Source: an uncultured Rhodospirillaceae bacterium
Lineage (GTDB): Bacteria > Pseudomonadota > Alphaproteobacteria > UBA8366
Reading direction: 5' to 3'
Length of the DNA: 64,000 nucleotides
Assembly: GCA_913043025.1 (NCBI GenBank)
Contig: CAJWLM010000005.1
Coordinates: 95,086-159,085 of the forward strand
Positions 62,995 through 64,000 of this stretch are shown here, one piece after another. How positions within the stretch are numbered: the stretch's first letter is position 1; each line of letters begins with the position of its first letter. The position numbers and the translations under genes were made by a program. Under the pieces are notes generated by a model. It had not been told where the DNA came from, ran no database searches, and saw only the letters and a list, made by a program, of their open reading frames with translations.

Positions 62995-63999
62995 CTACGA
63001 GCCCTCCGCTTTGACATGCTTGGCCATAGAATCGGGGGATCCTTGACTTGCAATACTACCATTTTTCATTAACACAACATTGTCAAAAAGGTCGAGCCGA
63101 TGCGGTCTGTTCATTACCCAAATAATACCGCGCCCAGTCCTGCTGAGAAGAATTTTCTCTATCATCTCTTCCTGTGATTTTTCGTCTAGGGTGTCACTAG
63201 CTCCATCAAGTATCAATAAGTCCGGGTTCTTCATTATGCAGCGGCCAATACTGAGTTTCTGACGTTGAGCGCCGGAGAGTAAAGCACCTCCAACTCCAAC
63301 CTGTGAACCTAAACCCACCGATATAACGGTTCCACGCAAATCAAGATCATCAATGATCTCTGATATTGTGCTTTCAATCTCCTCGTCGCCAGCAGCAAAA
63401 CCATGGGCTAGTTTGCCGAACAATATATTTTCTTGTAATGAGACTTCGGGGTTAAAGCGTTCTTCTTCAAAGAAAGACACGCCTCCAGCTAACTCCGCCG
63501 GCATATTCTTTGAAAGTGCTTGCCGTGCGCTCAAGATTTGAGCCTGGATCTCTTTCGTTATCATCCCCAAACGGTGCCGGGCTGGAGCCAGCTGAAACGG
63601 AAGTGACAAAAGTTTTACTCTATCCTTCTCCTCAATTACGTTTCCCCTAGCAATTCGGGCTAGTGCCTGCTCGAAGGTCGGCAATTGTTCTGAAGAAATA
63701 AAGCTATACGTTTGAAAAAATTCGTGATCCGATGGCAAATCGGAAAAAAGCTCTATCATTGTTTCCGCCACTTTTCTCCCTATCTCCAAAAAGACTTCGG
63801 TAAGACCGTGATCATCCAAAACTGCTCTAATGCATTCCTGCTCAGAAATTCTCTCCGCCGTGAATTGATGGTTCAATGGCGTACCAAAGAGCAAGTTCTC
63901 TCCTACGGTTGCATTTAAATTATATAAATCCTTATTAAAGAGTTCGACAGATCTTGCAAGGTTCGCATTCGACCTCAGCCGCCCCTGAAAAGCCTTACG
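62995..63999 (-). CDS. ABC-type ATPase, C-terminal part, with insertion and degenerate motifs (5' truncated)
   Basis: About 335 codons visible; the frame is open to the window edge and so the coding region begins beyond 64000. It shows an ABC helical-domain motif twice: VGENLLFGTP near the left edge (63883-63906) and LQENILFGKL about 150 residues later, separated by an alpha-helical, acidic insertion. Then comes the signature LSGAQRQKLSIG (LSGGQ expected) and a Walker B LLILDGASDTLD, in which the catalytic Glu after the Asp is Gly. The H-loop region reads WVMNRPHRLDLF. ATP hydrolysis may be weak or depend on a partner. Cotranscribed with a cyclic-nucleotide-binding protein. Confidence 0.8.
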   Translation of the reverse strand, partial: RKAFQGRLRSNANLARSVELFNKDLYNLNATVGENLLFGTPLNHQFTAERISEQECIRAVLDDHGLTEVFLEIGRKVAETMIELFSDLPSDHEFFQTYSFISSEQLPTFEQALARIARGNVIEEKDRVKLLSLPFQLAPARHRLGMITKEIQAQILSARQALSKNMPAELAGGVSFFEEERFNPEVSLQENILFGKLAHGFAAGDEEIESTISEIIDDLDLRGTVISVGLGSQVGVGGALLSGAQRQKLSIGRCIMKNPDLLILDGASDTLDEKSQEEMIEKILLSRTGRGIIWVMNRPHRLDLFDNVVLMKNGSIASQGSPDSMAKHVKAEGS

Positions 64000-64000
64000 T

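Noticed and set aside
1..64000. CRISPR arrays, insertion sequences, prophage or integrative elements
   Set aside because: No regularly spaced repeats, transposase or integrase reading frames, phage structural genes or tRNA-linked att duplications were recognised around either tRNA gene.

Overview
The window is a gene-dense piece of a bacterial chromosome, most likely from a free-living, probably aquatic alphaproteobacterium of Rhodospirillales-like type. The evidence is gene content and order rather than a marker gene: hemC-hemD-Mic60-hemY divergent from tsaD-gpsA-YciI; an SdhAF4 (DUF1674) gene divergent from rsmB; trmH-ialB-rlmN next to argG; YbbN-LON-Trm112-DUF971 facing ubiH; and glnB-amt-dapC-ftsK-lolA. 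All of these are familiar alphaproteobacterial neighbourhoods. Base composition looks moderate to AT-leaning, and intergenic spaces are short. I see no IS element, prophage, integrase, CRISPR array or rRNA.

Layout. 1-9 kb: the end of folD, an MFS exporter, DUF3253, argG, rlmN, an IalB-type secreted protein, a TrmH-type methylase, and a PLP aminotransferase coupled to acetoacetyl-CoA synthetase. 9-18 kb: a DMT transporter, a Sel1 protein with pterin dehydratase, a TauD-type dioxygenase, FIST plus a GDSL arylesterase divergent from a YbbA/YbbP-type ABC pair, and a BI-1 membrane protein. 18-26 kb: a cyclic-nucleotide-binding protein, tRNA-Thr(CGT), the haem block with a Mic60-like protein that carries an N-terminal HTH, then tsaD, gpsA and three YciI domains in two genes. 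26-31 kb: a Rieske protein, acs, SdhAF4 and rsmB. 31-45 kb is the most accessory-looking part: an SxtJ/DUF5989/carbamoyltransferase triad, rpe, a DASS permease with a tandem Usp protein, a heparinase II/III-like protein, and a small surface-polysaccharide locus (nucleotide-sugar dehydrogenase, winged-helix regulator, RfaH-like NusG paralogue, WecA-type priming transferase, epimerase, CapD/WbpM-type dehydratase) placed directly before purH. 45-64 kb returns to housekeeping genes: purH, a UMF1 transporter, SCOT subunits, tRNA-Gly(GCC), a YbaK deacylase, ybbN, LON, Trm112, DUF971, ubiH, P-II, amt, dapC, ftsK, lolA, a class-I amidotransferase, an FAH-family protein and a putative 2OG oxygenase. 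It ends in a cyclic-nucleotide-binding protein and the C-terminal part of an unusual ABC protein that runs off the window.

How the genes work together. Acetate and acetoacetate activation (acs, AACS, SCOT) point to growth on small organic acids and ketone bodies. glnB-amt handles ammonium sensing and uptake. The 31-45 kb segment appears devoted to making and decorating an envelope glycan, with its own transcription factor and elongation factor; a tandem palindrome overlapping a promoter-like sequence lies upstream of that regulator.

The points most worth a second look are the HTH-Mic60 fusion, the ABC protein with a duplicated ENxLFG motif and non-canonical Walker B, the SxtI/J/K-like carbamoylation triad, and the tandem palindrome plus (AG)7 tract in front of the polysaccharide regulator.
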